21,513 bases of DNA from an uncultured Eubacteriales bacterium (GCA_900549865.1 URPU01000036.1:1-21513); one strand, 5' to 3'. Shown: positions 7,825-15,024, counted from the first letter of the stretch. Made by a program: numbers and translations. Notes: a model not told the origin generated them from the sequence alone.

Positions 7825-8712
7825 ATGAAAACTCATAAAATACAACTGAATGAAAAGACGAAGGACTTCGCGCAGAGTCTTTGCTTCCTCTCGCCCAGCC
7901 TTTTGGGCGTGTGTGTGTTTTTCATCGTGCCCTTCGGCGTGGTGGTGTACTATTCGCTTATAGACGGCGTCGGCTCGCGCAACTTCGTTTTTCTTGATAA
8001 CTTCGTCAAGCTCTTCCACAATTCGGCCTTTCTGCTCGCGGCGAAGAATACGCTCACGTTTTCCGCGTGGGCTGTGCCGCTGGCCGTGGCGCTGTCAATG
8101 CTGCTTGCGCTGATGCTGGAAGCGCGCATCCCGCTCAAGTCGCAGTTCCGCACCTTCTTCCTCAGTCCGATGATGGTGCCTGTGGCGTCGGTCGTGCTCA
8201 TCTGGCAGGTGCTTTTCAACTATAACGGCACGATAAACGAATTTCTTCTGCTCTTCGGCGCGGATAAGATAGACTGGCTCCAGTCGGCGCACAGTCAGGC
8301 CGTCGTTATAATCCTGTTTCTGTGGAAGAACCTCGGCTATTTCATGATTCTCTTCATGGCCGGCCTTGCCAATATCCCCAAGGAGCTGCTTGAGGTCGCG
8401 GATGTGGAGGGCGCAGGGGAGATGTACAAGTTCTTCGCCATAAAGCTGCGCTATCTCTCGCCCACGGTGCTTTTCGTCACCATCCTCTCGCTTATAAACT
8501 CCTTCAAGGTCTTTCGTGAGGTCTACCTGCTCACGGGGGATTACCCGTATGAAACGCTGTACATGCTCCAGCATTTCATGAACAACACCTTCAAATCGCT
8601 TGACTATCAGAAGCTCTCCGCCGCCGCGGTCGTGATGGCCCTCGTCATGGTCGTGCTCATCGCGCTGCTCTTCCGGGCGGAGGACTGGTTCGGAAAGGAT
8701 GTGGAGGGATGA
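7825..8712 (+). CDS. Sugar-type ABC transporter permease, MalF/UgpA class
   Basis: A 295-residue inner-membrane subunit with six predicted hydrophobic helices; the first is near residues 22-45. The EAA loop that docks on the ATPase is visible from about residue 190 as EVADVEGAGEMYKFFAIKL, with the conserved Gly. It should form the channel together with the next permease and take substrate from the lipoprotein upstream. The start is odd: no Shine-Dalgarno sequence precedes the ATG at 7825, and a TAG at 7801 closes the frame just upstream, so no better start exists. The stop overlaps the next ATG by four bases. No ATPase gene lies nearby; many Gram-positive sugar systems borrow a shared MsiK/MsmX-type ATPase encoded elsewhere. 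Confidence 0.92.
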   Translation: MKTHKIQLNEKTKDFAQSLCFLSPSLLGVCVFFIVPFGVVVYYSLIDGVGSRNFVFLDNFVKLFHNSAFLLAAKNTLTFSAWAVPLAVALSMLLALMLEARIPLKSQFRTFFLSPMMVPVASVVLIWQVLFNYNGTINEFLLLFGADKIDWLQSAHSQAVVIILFLWKNLGYFMILFMAGLANIPKELLEVADVEGAGEMYKFFAIKLRYLSPTVLFVTILSLINSFKVFREVYLLTGDYPYETLYMLQHFMNNTFKSLDYQKLSAAAVVMALVMVVLIALLFRAEDWFGKDVEG

Positions 8713-9584
8713 AGAAAAAGCGGTATTTCAGCCGCGGCGTGATGTTCGTGCTGTGTCTGGTGTTTGCCGTGGCCTTTCTTCTGCCCACGGTGCTCACCAT
8801 CACCAACTCCTTCATGTCCGAGGCGGAGATCAAGGCCAATTACGGCATGATCTTTTCCACCACCTCCGGCGGCTACGTCTCAAAGACGGTCAACCTCAAG
8901 TTCATTCCGGATAAGGTCACGCTTTCGCAGTATATCACGGGCCTTGTCAAATCCCCGGATTATCTTCTCAAGTTCTGGAACAGTATTATCCTCGTCGTGC
9001 CTATCGTCATCCTCCAGGTGGCGATCGCCTCCGTCGCGGCGTATTCCTTCACGCGCTGGCGCGGCAAAATAAGAAGCGGTATCTTCTTTTTCTATGTCAT
9101 CCTCATGCTCATGCCGTATCAGGTCACGCTCGTGCCGAACTATCTCGTGTCGGAGTGGCTGGGGATACTCAACACGCGCTGGTCGATAATCCTGCCGGGC
9201 ATGTTCGCGCCGTTTTCGGTGTTCCTGCTGACGAAGTTCATGCGCCGCATCCCGTATTCGCTTATCGAGGCCGCCAAGGTGGACGGCGCGGGCGAGTGGG
9301 AGATATTCACCAAGATATGCCTGCCCCAGTGCCGCAGCGCGCTTTACTCCATTGCGATCCTTGTCTTTATAGATTACTGGAACATGGTCGAGCAGCCGCT
9401 CATCCTCCTTGAGGACGCGGATCAGCAGCCGCTTTCCGTGTTCCTCTCGTCCATAAATTCCGGCGAGATCGGCCTTGCCTTTGCAATGGCCACGGTTTAC
9501 ATGATCCCGACGCTTCTGCTGTTCCTCCACGGCGAGGAATATCTTGTCGAGGGTATTGCCAACTCCGGCAGCGTCAAGGGCTGA
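8709..9584 (+). CDS. Sugar-type ABC transporter permease, MalG/UgpE class
   Basis: A 291-residue second permease subunit with about six helices and the EAA loop EAAKVDGAGEWEIFTKICLP from about residue 187. A soluble stretch of some 60 residues follows helix 1 (about 38-95), longer than in many MalG proteins; it lies outside the membrane and could touch the oversized binding protein. The ATG overlaps the stop of the first permease (ATGA), with a GGAGGG just before it, so both subunits are made in step. The gene ends about 70 bases before the adaptor gene, with only a weak hairpin between, so cotranscription with the adaptor is possible. Confidence 0.92.
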   Translation: MKKKRYFSRGVMFVLCLVFAVAFLLPTVLTITNSFMSEAEIKANYGMIFSTTSGGYVSKTVNLKFIPDKVTLSQYITGLVKSPDYLLKFWNSIILVVPIVILQVAIASVAAYSFTRWRGKIRSGIFFFYVILMLMPYQVTLVPNYLVSEWLGILNTRWSIILPGMFAPFSVFLLTKFMRRIPYSLIEAAKVDGAGEWEIFTKICLPQCRSALYSIAILVFIDYWNMVEQPLILLEDADQQPLSVFLSSINSGEIGLAFAMATVYMIPTLLLFLHGEEYLVEGIANSGSVKG

Positions 9585-9594
9585 CGGCTTTCGC

Positions 9595-9631
9595 GCGCCG
9601 CCCCCGGCGGGCGCCTGTGATATGTTTTTTT
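9595..9631 (+). terminator. Weak possible terminator after the permeases
   Basis: A GC hairpin (GCGCC+GCC with GGC+GGCGC, one bulged G, 9595-9614) is followed by seven T, but only from 9625. The 10-base gap between stem and T run makes efficient termination doubtful. Confidence 0.35.
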
Positions 9632-9656
9632 AGATACGTCATAGCGAGGTATAAAA

Positions 9657-11567
9657 ATGGAAACTAAACCGAAAAACAGAGCTTGGGTAAAGGATGCGGC
9701 CATCGTGTTCCTCGTGGTGCTGCTTCTGCTCACATTCTTCTCGAATACGATAATGAATCATTCCCTGCCCGAGGTCGCCACCCAGATGGTCACGGACGGC
9801 ACCATCACCGCCAAGGTGCGCGGCACTGGCACCGTCGCGGCCAATGGCAGCCATAAGGTCAAGGCCAAGGCGAATGAGACCATCGGCCGCGTCATGGTCA
9901 AGGCCGGGCAGGAGGTCAGCGCCGGCGACGTGTTGTTCGTCCTCGGCCCCGGCGACAGCGACCAGCTTGAAGAGGCCAAGGCCGCGCTGGACGACCTCCA
10001 GACCCAGTACGCTCAGGCCGCGCTCAGCGTGCCGATAGCAAGCGCGCTCGTGAATGAGCGCAACGCGGTCGAGCAGTCCAAAAGAGCTATGGAAAAGGCG
10101 TATAAGGCATGGCAGGACGCAAAAAGTGAAAATATAAAGCCGGGTGATTCGGAAACAGTAAAGAAGCTTCTCGCGGAGAAGCAGACCATAGAAGAAAATA
10201 TAAATATCGCGGGCCAGAAGCTTGAAGCGGAGCAGCTCGTGCTCACGCTCATAAACGGCAAGGTCGCACAGGCGGAGGCAAAGTATAATAAGCTTTACGC
10301 GGAATGGCAGAGCGGCGTTATTGCGACGCCTTCCCCGTCTCCGACGGAGGCGCCACCCACGACCTCGCCCGACCCGTCAACTCCCGGCGGCGAGGATAAT
10401 ACCAACACCGGCAATAACGGCGGCGCAGCTGAAACGACAGACACCGGCGAAGCAGGAAAAGAGGCGGGCGAGGCGGCCGCGGAAGCGGCGGCGAACGTCC
10501 TTTTCAGACCCTTTGCAAAGGTCGGCACGCAGTCGGGAAGCGGCACGCTTCCGACAGAGGATGATGTTAACGCAGCCAAGAAAGAATGGCAGGCGCTTGT
10601 GACAGAGGAAAACCGCCTGAAAACGGCAGAGGTCGCGGCGCTGATGGGCGTTGACGGCACAGTGCTTCAGACAGCGGCAGGCCGCCTGACCTATATCACA
10701 GGGTTGCAGTACACGATAAACACCCTGCAATTGAAGCTGAACGCGATATCCGCACAGCTCAAGACCTACGGCGTTGACACTGAGGGCGTCAATACGCTGC
10801 ATGAGGCGTATCTGCAAGCGCAGGAGGATTACAATTCCAAGATGGATGCGCTGAACAATGCTGCGCTTACGAATGAGCGCTCCATTGCCTCTGCGTCTGC
10901 CGGGCTTGGCTCTATCTCCAATAAGATAAAGCGCCAGCAGGAGAAGATAAAGCAGCTCACCGGCGAGGGCGACGAGAATACCGTCACCGCCAATGTCTCC
11001 GGCACCGTGACCGAGGTCAACTGCACCGCGGGCGACGCCGTCCTGAAGGATGATATCCTCTGCGCCATAGAGGTGCCCGATATGGGCTATACCGTCAGCT
11101 TCTCCGTCACGAACGATCAGGCCAAGCGTCTGCACGTCGGCGACACGGCCACGATAAGCAATTATTATTGGGGCAATCAGATCGTCGCCACGCTCAGCAC
11201 TATTCAGACGGATAAAAAGAACCCCATGTCGAATAAGCTTCTCACCTTCGACCTTGACGGCGACGTCACCTCCGGCTCGGAGATAACCGTGTCCGTCGGG
11301 CAGAAGAGCGCGCGTTATGACCTCATCATTCCCAACAGCGCCATCCGCACCGACTCCAACGGCAGCTTCGTCCTCGCCGTCATGGCGAAAAGCTCCCCGC
11401 TGGGCAACAGGTATGTTGCAAAGCGCGTTGCGATAGAGGTCCTCGCCGCGGACGATACGAATTCCGCAGTCACGGCTGACCTCAGCAACGGCGACTATGT
11501 CATCACCACAAGCTCCGCCCCCATTGCCAACGGCGACATGGTCCGCATGGCCGACGCGCAGAGCTGA
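9657..11567 (+). CDS. HlyD/MacA-type membrane-fusion (periplasmic adaptor) protein with a Pro/Thr-rich insert
   Basis: A 636-residue adaptor of the kind that works with MacB-type ABC or RND exporters. It has a short cytoplasmic tail and one N-terminal transmembrane helix (about 12-31). The lipoyl-like domain is split: its first half at about 45-105 (KAGQEVSAGDVLFVLGPGD), its second at about 440-475 (TANVSGTVTEVNCTAGDAV). Between them lie two helical, coiled-coil-prone arms (about 106-215 and 295-435). The arms are separated by a Pro/Ser/Thr, then Gly/Ala/Glu-rich linker (about 223-275), an unusual insert. Beta-barrel and membrane-proximal domains follow to the C-terminus. Start: GAGGT at 9646-9650, six bases before the ATG. 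The likely partner, a MacB-like core protein, is encoded at 12688, beyond a repeat block. The central third looks more A/T-rich than the flanks. Confidence 0.85.
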   Translation: METKPKNRAWVKDAAIVFLVVLLLLTFFSNTIMNHSLPEVATQMVTDGTITAKVRGTGTVAANGSHKVKAKANETIGRVMVKAGQEVSAGDVLFVLGPGDSDQLEEAKAALDDLQTQYAQAALSVPIASALVNERNAVEQSKRAMEKAYKAWQDAKSENIKPGDSETVKKLLAEKQTIEENINIAGQKLEAEQLVLTLINGKVAQAEAKYNKLYAEWQSGVIATPSPSPTEAPPTTSPDPSTPGGEDNTNTGNNGGAAETTDTGEAGKEAGEAAAEAAANVLFRPFAKVGTQSGSGTLPTEDDVNAAKKEWQALVTEENRLKTAEVAALMGVDGTVLQTAAGRLTYITGLQYTINTLQLKLNAISAQLKTYGVDTEGVNTLHEAYLQAQEDYNSKMDALNNAALTNERSIASASAGLGSISNKIKRQQEKIKQLTGEGDENTVTANVSGTVTEVNCTAGDAVLKDDILCAIEVPDMGYTVSFSVTNDQAKRLHVGDTATISNYYWGNQIVATLSTIQTDKKNPMSNKLLTFDLDGDVTSGSEITVSVGQKSARYDLIIPNSAIRTDSNGSFVLAVMAKSSPLGNRYVAKRVAIEVLAADDTNSAVTADLSNGDYVITTSSAPIANGDMVRMADAQS

Positions 11568-11573
11568 TAGTAT

Positions 11574-11604
11574 GCACGCAGAAGCGTGATGTACTGCCCA
11601 TGCC
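11574..11604 (+). repeat. Degenerate extra copy of the repeat end
   Basis: This stretch, starting GCACGCAGAAGCGTGATG, aligns with 11616-11646 (GCACGCAGAAAAGTGACG and so on to CATGCC) with a few changes and one or two gaps. It begins seven bases after the adaptor stop and may be the decayed end of a third repeat unit. Confidence 0.55.
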
Positions 11605-11606
11605 GT

Positions 11607-11844
11607 CATTGCAGCGCACGCAGAAAAGTGACGCATCACTCATGCCTCCCTTGCAAAGGGAGGTGGCGAAAATTTACAAATTTTCGCCGGAGGGATTGCT
11701 GCGCCGAATGTCCGCGGCCTGCATCCTAAAGCAACTAGACCGTAGCCAATCCTCTCCCTAAAGGGACTATGCCGCAAGCGGCCGTCGCAGTCACGGTCAT
11801 ACGTAAAGTATGCCCGCGACAGCCCCCTTTGCAAGGGGGCTATG
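11607..11844 (+). repeat. 238-bp hairpin-rich repeat, copy A
   Basis: It matches 11991-12228 base for base except one change (T at 11841, C at 12225). The unit is a chain of inverted repeats. They are 11645-11663 (8-bp arms), 11665-11688 (GGCGAAAATTT-AC-AAATTTTCGCC, 11-bp arms), 11755-11766 (5), 11771-11782 (5), 11798-11812 (CATAC/GTATG) and 11821-11841 (AGCCCCCTT/AAGGGGGCT, 9). Small open frames run through it on both strands, but they follow from the repeat and resemble no known protein. No transposase, rRNA or tRNA match is seen. Confidence 0.97.
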
Positions 11845-11914
11845 GCGCAATATGTGATGATACGCACGGCGGTTCGTTTGAAGTACGCCAGAAACACTCC
11901 TCCGTTGAGCTGCA

Positions 11915-11963
11915 AGTACACTTTGCAGCCATGAATATGCACAGCCGCCTAACAAAGTGCACT
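11915..11963 (+). repeat. Imperfect inverted repeat between the two 238-bp copies
   Basis: AGTACACTTTG (11915-11925) pairs with CAAAGTGCACT (11953-11963), one position wobbling, around a 27-base loop. It is the main structure seen in the 146-base spacer between the copies, which otherwise holds no gene that I can support. Confidence 0.5.
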
Positions 11964-11990
11964 GAAATCTCGCGCACCATTCGTGCTTCC

Positions 11991-12228
11991 CATTGCAGCG
12001 CACGCAGAAAAGTGACGCATCACTCATGCCTCCCTTGCAAAGGGAGGTGGCGAAAATTTACAAATTTTCGCCGGAGGGATTGCTGCGCCGAATGTCCGCG
12101 GCCTGCATCCTAAAGCAACTAGACCGTAGCCAATCCTCTCCCTAAAGGGACTATGCCGCAAGCGGCCGTCGCAGTCACGGTCATACGTAAAGTATGCCCG
12201 CGACAGCCCCCTTTGCAAGGGGGCCATG
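11991..12228 (+). repeat. 238-bp hairpin-rich repeat, copy B
   Basis: Direct-orientation copy of 11607-11844, offset by 384 bases and identical except at 12225. It carries the same six inverted repeats; the last stem loses its closing pair through the single change. It ends 79 bases before the DUF559 start. The segments after the two copies share only a weak match: TTTGAAGTACGCCAGAA at 11877-11893 against TTTGAAAGTACAGCAGAA at 12282-12299. The longer ancestral unit may therefore have extended to the endonuclease gene. Confidence 0.97.
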
Positions 12229-12307
12229 ATGCAGCAAACAATAATACGTGTGCAGCGAATCAATTGCCGCAGCAGCCCGCCTTTGAAAGTACAGCAGAAG
12301 TTTTTGC

Positions 12308-12691
12308 ATGAGAGAGTACACTGCTATGTATTGCCACAATAAGAAGCTGACACCGAATGCGAAGATCCTGAGGAAGAACATGACAGCGGAAGAGCGCAGA
12401 TTATGGTATGGATTCCTGCGCACCTACAGGCCAAGATTTCTCAGGCAAAAGGTGATAGGGAACTATATTGTTGATTTCTACTGCGCCGAGGCCAAGCTTG
12501 TTGTTGAGCTTGACGGGTCACAGCATTTTGAAGAAACAGGCATTGAAAACGATTTGAAGAGGGACGGCTTTCTTAGCGGGCTTGGCTGTGAGGTCGTGCG
12601 TATACCAAACAACGATGTAAACAGAAGCTTCTCCGCGGTGTGCGCGTATATTGACGCCGCGGTAAGAGCGGGCCTTGATACGAAACTATGA
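12308..12691 (+). CDS. DUF559 endonuclease-like protein (Vsr-related PD-(D/E)XK fold)
   Basis: A 127-residue protein of the DUF559 family, whose fold is shared with Vsr-type and other PD-(D/E)XK nucleases; substrate and role are not established for this family. The N-terminal block LRKNMTAEERRLWYGFLR (21-38) is a family hallmark. The likely catalytic core is Asp56 in YIVDFYC and Glu67 in VVELDGSQH, with Asp69 and His73 close by. Nothing is missing, so it is probably active. The start is uncertain: ATG 12308 has only a weak AGAAG upstream, and ATG 12326 (MYCHNKKLTPNAK) matches the usual family start better. The gene is visibly more A/T-rich than its neighbours (AGA, TTA, ATA codons), which suggests transfer. 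It lies just after the two 238-bp repeats and overlaps the next gene by four bases. Confidence 0.85.
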   Translation: MREYTAMYCHNKKLTPNAKILRKNMTAEERRLWYGFLRTYRPRFLRQKVIGNYIVDFYCAEAKLVVELDGSQHFEETGIENDLKRDGFLSGLGCEVVRIPNNDVNRSFSAVCAYIDAAVRAGLDTKL

Positions 12692-13857
12692 AGAAGACAG
12701 CACAGAAACTTGGCATAAAAAAGTTGATATTCCTCGCGGTGAACATCGCGCTTGCGCTGGCCGCGGCGGCGTGCTTCATCGGCATTTCCTCCCTCTCGCG
12801 GCTGCTTCCCAGCCAGCATGAGGCGGAGCGCTGGCAGGGCGCAAGCGAGACGAAGTACGCCCAGCTTAGCTGCTTCATCCCCGTGGATGAAACGGTCTCG
12901 CTCAATGAGATCGGCGCGTTCCGCGAGGCGCTTGTGAAGAAGCTGCACGAGGCCGCCATAGACGTCGGCACGGAGGACGTGCTCAGCGTGGACGCGTGGA
13001 GCTGTGTTGACAAGGTCAGCGTTTCCAGCGCCCTCGGAAAGGGCGACGTGTACGCCACCGCCGTCGGCGGGCGCTTCTTCGACTTCCACCCCATCACGCT
13101 GCTGAGCGGGAACTATATCTCCTCCGACGACCTCATGCAGGACCGCGCCCTGCTCGACGAGGAGACGGCGTGGCTGCTCTTCGGCGGCACGGATATACAG
13201 GGGCTCAGCTTCAAGATAAACGGCGTGCCCTTTGTCGTCGCCGGTGTGATAGAGCGCGAGCAGGACTTCGCCACGAAGAAGGCGTATACCGACGGCATGG
13301 GCATATTCATTTCCTATGACGGGTATATGAACCTTTTCGGCGGCACGGCGGACGCCGCGTCTGCCGCGGATGCGGGAAGCGACGCCTCCGCCGTACAGGG
13401 CGGCGCGGGCGCGGCCACGGGCATACAGTGTTATGAATTCGTCATGCCCGACCCCGTGAAGAACTTCGCGCTCAGCTTCGCCAAGGAGAAGTTCCCCATC
13501 GGCCGCGGCGAGATCGTCAATAATACCGAGCGCTTCCGCCTGTCCTCCCTCTGGGAAAAGGTGAAGAGCTTTGACGAGCGCTCCATGCAGACGCGCGGCG
13601 TGCTTTACCCCTATTGGGAGAATGCGGCGCGCTGCGTCGAGGATCGCGCAGCGCTGCTGCTCGTTGCGGCGATAGCGGCGCTCATCCTGCCTGTAGTCAC
13701 GGTGCTCGTGCTGGCGGTGCGCTATGCCGTGCGCGGAAAGCGCCGCCTTGAGGACGACCTTCTGCCCGCGTGGAAGGACAGCGCCGAGGAGGCCATCCGC
13801 GTGCGCCAGCGTGCGCGCTGGGAAAAGCGCCACGGCAAGGGCCGGCACGAAACCTGA
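12688..13857 (+). CDS. Stand-alone MacB-like extracytoplasmic core protein with two flanking helices
   Basis: A 389-residue membrane-anchored protein. One helix lies near the N-terminus (about 10-34) and one near 321-343, leaving a basic cytoplasmic tail (344-389). The extracytoplasmic part resembles the MacB periplasmic core domain: it has a GRFFDFHPITLLSGNYIS segment, DEETAWLLFGG, and NGVPFVVAGVIE, in family order. Unlike a real MacB or FtsX permease it lacks the C-terminal three-helix block and has no ATPase domain. An Ala/Gly/Ser-rich stretch (about 218-246) breaks the domain. The adaptor gene at 9657 is the natural partner, so this may be a membrane or scaffold part of an export or sensing complex. 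No Shine-Dalgarno site precedes the ATG, which overlaps the DUF559 stop (ATGA at 12688-12691). Translation may therefore depend on reading the DUF559 gene. Confidence 0.65.
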   Translation: MKKTAQKLGIKKLIFLAVNIALALAAAACFIGISSLSRLLPSQHEAERWQGASETKYAQLSCFIPVDETVSLNEIGAFREALVKKLHEAAIDVGTEDVLSVDAWSCVDKVSVSSALGKGDVYATAVGGRFFDFHPITLLSGNYISSDDLMQDRALLDEETAWLLFGGTDIQGLSFKINGVPFVVAGVIEREQDFATKKAYTDGMGIFISYDGYMNLFGGTADAASAADAGSDASAVQGGAGAATGIQCYEFVMPDPVKNFALSFAKEKFPIGRGEIVNNTERFRLSSLWEKVKSFDERSMQTRGVLYPYWENAARCVEDRAALLLVAAIAALILPVVTVLVLAVRYAVRGKRRLEDDLLPAWKDSAEEAIRVRQRARWEKRHGKGRHET

Positions 13858-13898
13858 CGGCACGGCGCAGGCATATTGTATAAATTGTATAAAGACAC

Positions 13899-13943
13899 AG
13901 CCCGGAGAGACACATAAAACGCCTCTCCGGGCTTGCTTTTTTT
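13899..13943 (+). terminator. Intrinsic terminator after the MacB-like gene
   Basis: AGCCCGGAGAG (13899-13909) pairs perfectly with CTCTCCGGGCT (13923-13933) around a 13-base loop, followed by TGC and seven T. Just upstream, ATTGTATAA is duplicated in tandem (13875-13892), with no known role. Confidence 0.88.
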
Positions 13944-13953
13944 GCCGCTTTGC

Positions 13954-13982
13954 TTGACCTTTCGCACGGCAAAGATTATAAT
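13954..13982 (+). promoter_or_regulatory. Near-consensus SigA promoter of the glycosyltransferase gene
   Basis: TTGACC (13954-13959), a 17-base spacer, then TATAAT (13977-13982). Transcription should start near 13989, about 55 bases before the ATG at 14044. Confidence 0.88.
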
Positions 13983-14043
13983 ACACTGTGTATGCAGACA
14001 TGCAGTATCAGTCATGAAATGCAATATAAAAAAGGAGATAGTT

Positions 14044-15000
14044 ATGACGCCCAGATTATATATCATCATCCCGTGCTATAATGAGCAGGCCGTTCTGCCC
14101 ATTACCGCGCCCATGTTCCTTGACAAGCTCAACTCGCTTGCCGCGGCGGGGAAGATAAGCGGCGACAGCCGCATCCTCTTCGTCAACGACGGCAGCAAGG
14201 ACGAGACGTGGAATATCATAAAGGACCTTTCCCGTCAGAATGAGCATTACATTGGCATCTGCCAGAGCCGCAACCGCGGCCATCAGAACGCCGTCCTCGC
14301 GGGGCTTATGGAGGCCAAGGACTGCTGCGACATCACCATATCCATCGACTGCGACGGGCAGGACGACATAAACGCCATGGACGCCATGGTCGATGCGTAT
14401 CTCGACGGCTGCGACGTCGTGTACGGCGTGCGCTCCAGCCGCGAGACGGACACCTTCTTCAAGCGCTTCACCGCGCAGAGCTTTTATAAGTTCCTCGCCG
14501 CCATGGGCGCGGAGGTCGTTTATAACCACGCCGACTACAGGCTTATAAGCGCGCGCGTGCTCAAGGAGTTCGCCAATTTCAAGGAGGTCAACCTCTTCCT
14601 GCGCGGCCTTGTTCCGCTCGTCGGCTTCAAAAGCACCAGCGTGACCTACTCCCGCGCGGAGCGTATCGCCGGGGAGAGCCACTATCCCCTTAAGAAAATG
14701 ATCGCCCTCGCAGTGGACGGCATCACCAGCCTTTCCGTGAAGCCGCTGCAAATGATAATGGGCTTCGGCCTATTCGTGGCTTTCGCCAGCTTCATCGGCT
14801 GCCTGTGGGCACTCATCACGGCGCTGTGCGGGCACCCCGCCTCCGGCTGGGCGAGCATGACGTGCATCATCTGCTTCGTCAGCGGCGTGCAGCTCATCTG
14901 CCTCGGCGTCATCGGCGAGTATATCGGCAAGATATATCTTGAGACCAAGCAGCGCCCGCGCTATATCATAAGCGAGCGTACGTGGGACAAGGCGGAGTAA
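14044..15000 (+). CDS. GT2 membrane glycosyltransferase, GtrB / polyprenyl-phosphate glycosyltransferase type
   Basis: A 318-residue family-2 glycosyltransferase that moves a sugar from a nucleotide donor to a polyprenyl-phosphate carrier on the inner face of the membrane (GtrB, CsbB, DPM1-like group). The N-terminal motif IIIPCYNEQ binds the nucleotide; the metal-binding region is DCDGQDD at 102-108; SRNRGHQNAVLAGL and the TFFKRFTAQSFYKFL segment before NHADYRL are typical of the group. Two C-terminal helices (about 235-262 and 269-295) end in the common GEYIGKIYLETKQRPRYI. Start: AAGGAG at 14032-14037 is 6 bases from ATG 14044; the frame continues upstream to 13933, but that lies before the transcription start. 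It has its own promoter and a short terminator. It probably helps decorate wall polymers or lipids; the sugar cannot be told. Confidence 0.9.
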   Translation: MTPRLYIIIPCYNEQAVLPITAPMFLDKLNSLAAAGKISGDSRILFVNDGSKDETWNIIKDLSRQNEHYIGICQSRNRGHQNAVLAGLMEAKDCCDITISIDCDGQDDINAMDAMVDAYLDGCDVVYGVRSSRETDTFFKRFTAQSFYKFLAAMGAEVVYNHADYRLISARVLKEFANFKEVNLFLRGLVPLVGFKSTSVTYSRAERIAGESHYPLKKMIALAVDGITSLSVKPLQMIMGFGLFVAFASFIGCLWALITALCGHPASGWASMTCIICFVSGVQLICLGVIGEYIGKIYLETKQRPRYIISERTWDKAE

Positions 15001-15016
15001 GCGGAAGCGCTTTTTT
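14999..15016 (+). terminator. Short terminator overlapping the glycosyltransferase stop codon
   Basis: AAGCG (14999-15003), loop GAAG, CGCTT (15008-15012), then more T to 15016. The stem is only 5 bp, so it may be weak; it includes the last two bases of the stop codon. Confidence 0.45.
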
Positions 15017-15024
15017 GTGAAAAG

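Noticed and set aside
10377..11639. Minus-strand open frame of about 420 codons opposite the adaptor gene
   Set aside because: It is antisense to a recognisable adaptor and runs past its stop into the repeat end; no motif supports it.
11640..12263. Small proteins encoded within the 238-bp repeats on the minus strand (about 80-100 codons, nearly identical in both copies)
   Set aside because: The similarity comes from the DNA repeat itself. The frames run across hairpin arms, have no convincing ribosome-binding site and resemble no known family.
11568..12307. Insertion sequence with transposase in the repeat block
   Set aside because: No transposase-like frame or DDE/HUH motif was found, and no clear target-site duplication could be seen at the edges.
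12478..14001. Long minus-strand open frame of about 507 codons opposite the DUF559 and MacB-like genes
   Set aside because: It is a shadow caused by GC-rich codon bias; the plus strand carries recognisable families, and the frame crosses their boundary and a terminator.
13933..14043. Longer N-terminus for the glycosyltransferase starting at 13933
   Set aside because: That codon lies upstream of the predicted transcription start, inside the terminator and promoter region; ATG 14044 has a good ribosome-binding site and begins at the conserved domain.
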